Source: a virus
Virus record (IMG/VR): IMGVR_UViG_3300012920_007062
Span: 1 to 21,880 of that record
Reading direction: 5' to 3' (one strand)
DNA: 21,880 nucleotides
Shown here: positions 20,580 to 21,880 of the stretch, piece after piece
How the letters are laid out: each line of letters begins with the position of its first letter
Numbering within the stretch: the stretch's first letter is position 1
The notes under the pieces: model-generated
The model's database searches: none
Told to the model about the DNA's origin: nothing
What the model saw: the letters and a program-made list of their open reading frames with translations, nothing else
Position numbers and translations under genes: made by a program

Positions 20580-21032
20580 TCAAGATTTGATAACATCTGC
20601 AATTTTCTCACGAAAACTAATTGATACGTTGCCGGTTGGTAGTGTACTTATCGCACCGTATTCATAATTAAGCAGATACTTATTATCTATCCATGTACAT
20701 AATTTTTGTGTACTGTTCTCCCGACATGTAATGAACATCAGTTCATTTGGTATGTTTTCGTTTGCATAAAAAATAGTATAGCTCATACCTAAAGCTATAC
20801 TATTTTCACAAAAATCTCCACTGTGTAACATCTCCCAAGGTGTAAGCCAAGTTCGACTGTCAACAGGGTCGATGGTCATTTTACTTATAGGTGCCATCTT
20901 CCACCAATTTACTACTGTATCACAGACTTCAAGAGTATTGTCTGTATCCAAACCTTTACGAAACTCCCTCCATTTGCTGAGTCTAATGCTAGGAGATTCA
21001 AACCAAGCTGTGTGTGTTAACTGCTGTTCCAA
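20580..21032 (-). CDS. Conserved T4-like phage protein of unknown function (150 aa)
   Basis: The likely start is a TTG (MEQQLTHTAWFES), overlapping the stop of the fibre-like gene by 16 nt; no ribosome binding site is evident. The core DTVVNWWKMAPISKMTIDP, then TWLTPWEML and GDFCENSIALGMSYTIFYA, looks like a protein I associate with marine T4-like phages, with no function known to me. A perfect 14-bp inverted repeat sits in the codons for the SIALGMSYTIF region. Confidence 0.72.
   Translation of the reverse strand: MEQQLTHTAWFESPSIRLSKWREFRKGLDTDNTLEVCDTVVNWWKMAPISKMTIDPVDSRTWLTPWEMLHSGDFCENSIALGMSYTIFYANENIPNELMFITCRENSTQKLCTWIDNKYLLNYEYGAISTLPTGNVSISFREKIADVIKS
20770..20806. repeat. Perfect 14-bp inverted repeat inside a coding gene
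   Basis: AAAATAGTATAGCT (20770-20783) is repeated inverted at 20793-20806 with a 9-nt loop. On the minus strand the hairpin is followed by more T residues (six in a row), giving a terminator-like shape inside the 150-residue gene. Confidence 0.8.
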
Positions 21033-21670
21033 GATTGATAAGTGTATTTAAAGTTACTAATAAGATTATCGCTGTCTGTGTATTGTAGTTTCATTGTATT
21101 TGGTGTTCCAATATCTAAATTAAAAACTATACCCACAGCACCAGTTTCAGTAAAAATGTCATCTATTGTGCTTGTACTTGCACTTGTATCTGTAGCAAAT
21201 TTCAATTGACCTACCCGAACACCGTTTGTACTTTCTAAGGTGTAATCCATTATTACAATATTATGTTGTGTTGTAATTACACTAAACCCAGTATCAGCAT
21301 TGTTACCATTGGCGGCTAACTGTATTTGCACAGGAACATCTTCACCTAAATCTATTTCACTATTAAATCCAACTGTGATAGCGCCTGTAGGAGCAGTGCT
21401 AAATGTCAGTGTTGTACCAGACAGTGTAAAATCACTTGCATTAACTGCGGTGCCATTTACAAAAACTCTTAATAAACTTGGTTCTGTTAATCCGATTGGA
21501 ACTGTGAACTGTGTAAGTATACCATTTCCTGTTCCAACACTTACTGTATCATTGCCAATAAAAAGTCTTCTCTGATCTTTGGCGAAACCAAATTCACCAG
21601 GATCTAAATTAGGCAAGTCTGAGAAATTACCCTGCCTTACTTTAATTTTACTTATTCTTGTATCTGCCAT
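21017..21670 (-). CDS. Fibre-like virion protein (217 aa)
   Basis: The N-terminal segment ISKIKVRQGNFSDLPNLDPGEFGFAKDQRRLFIGN matches the repeated KxRxGxxxDLPxLxxGExGxxxDxxxLYIGN attachment module common in marine T4-like fibres. Beta-rich stretches follow (GILTQFTVPIGL, LRVFVNGTAV, FTLSGTTLTFSTAPTG). The AGGAG ribosome binding site and a CATAAATA motif suggest late expression. It is short for a full fibre and is probably an adaptor or small fibre. Confidence 0.78.
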   Translation of the reverse strand: MADTRISKIKVRQGNFSDLPNLDPGEFGFAKDQRRLFIGNDTVSVGTGNGILTQFTVPIGLTEPSLLRVFVNGTAVNASDFTLSGTTLTFSTAPTGAITVGFNSEIDLGEDVPVQIQLAANGNNADTGFSVITTQHNIVIMDYTLESTNGVRVGQLKFATDTSASTSTIDDIFTETGAVGIVFNLDIGTPNTMKLQYTDSDNLISNFKYTYQSWNSS

Positions 21671-21688
21671 TTCTTACTCCTGATACAG

Positions 21689-21696
21689 TATTTATG
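21689..21696 (-). promoter_or_regulatory. Late promoter variant for the fibre-like gene
   Basis: The minus strand reads CATAAATA 18 nt before the ATG at 21670, with AGGAG between. The TAA of the upstream exonuclease-like gene (21692-21694) is embedded in it. Confidence 0.5.
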
Positions 21697-21880
21697 ACAA
21701 GTTGTAGAACTCTTCTACTCTCTTTGCCCATTTATCTTCCCATTGTTTAAATTCTGCTGGACCAACTTCAAACAGTTGAAATTCACACTCTCTACTGCAC
21801 ATAAAAATAGCTGATCTTTGAATTTTAGTTTCAAATATTTCATTGTGAGCCATACCATATGCCGCGGCTTGCATAAAGTA
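21692..21880 (-). CDS. C-terminal end of a RecB-like (PD-(D/E)xK) exonuclease
   Basis: The frame is open to the right edge, so the true start lies outside. The first visible residues YFMQAAAYGMAHNEIF contain QAAAY, the QxxxY motif that closes the active site in RecB, Cas4 and Dna2-like nucleases. The rest is a typical short C-terminal part ending in a helix (FKQWEDKWAKRVEEFYNLS). T4-like cyanophages encode similar exonucleases. Only the last motif can be checked here, so the assignment is moderate. Confidence 0.6.
   Translation of the reverse strand, partial: YFMQAAAYGMAHNEIFETKIQRSAIFMCSRECEFQLFEVGPAEFKQWEDKWAKRVEEFYNLS

Noticed and set aside
1-21880. CRISPR array, insertion sequence, integrase or attachment site
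   Set aside because: I saw no regularly spaced repeats, transposase or integrase motifs, or tRNA-flanking direct repeats.

Overview
This window looks like part of the genome of a T4-like marine myovirus with an AT-rich genome (roughly one third G+C by eye). Every gene I can support is on the minus strand, so transcription runs from high to low coordinates. The phage assignment rests on class Ia ribonucleotide reductase with a glutaredoxin, a PAAR spike-tip protein, fibre-like virion proteins, a small heat-shock protein, and repeated copies of a T4-type late promoter (TATAAATA or GATAAATA). Genes are packed with ATGA, TAATG and TGATG overlaps. The host is not shown directly. The content resembles cyanophage and pelagiphage T4-like genomes but has no photosynthesis gene, so a heterotrophic marine bacterium such as SAR11 is an inference.

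Layout from upstream (right) to downstream (left). 21880-20580: the end of a RecB-like exonuclease, a fibre-like virion protein and a conserved phage protein carrying a perfect 14-bp inverted repeat. 20570-16504: nrdA, nrdB, glutaredoxin and an Sm-like protein. 16508-13683: a PAAR tip and an 837-residue fibre or baseplate-like protein behind a late promoter. 13648-11530: an early-type block of eight small unknown genes plus a tiny leader ORF, with three near-consensus sigma70 promoters that all have 17-bp spacers. 11506-6653: a SleB-type wall hydrolase, a P-loop kinase, an SNase-fold protein, a large coiled-coil membrane protein, an unknown protein, translation initiation factor IF-3 and ribosomal protein bS21. 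6645-6276: a candidate structured RNA with its own sigma70 promoter. 6271-1926: Hsp20, ClpS, GMP reductase, a radical SAM protein and a protein with a possible PD-(D/E)xK site. 1925-1: a possibly structured leader, then a chain of translationally coupled small genes with pseudoazurin (blue copper protein) and a DoxX-like membrane protein.

Possible joint functions are translation takeover (IF-3 and bS21), proteostasis (Hsp20 and ClpS), nucleotide supply (NrdAB, glutaredoxin, GuaC), electron transfer (pseudoazurin, DoxX), and lysis and virion assembly.

The two most unusual signals concern expression. Four late genes have the late promoter motif exactly 5 nt before ATG with no Shine-Dalgarno sequence, which predicts leaderless mRNAs, in a genome that also encodes IF-3 and bS21. 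Separately, an apparently structured RNA of about 330 nt with its own promoter lies directly downstream of bS21.
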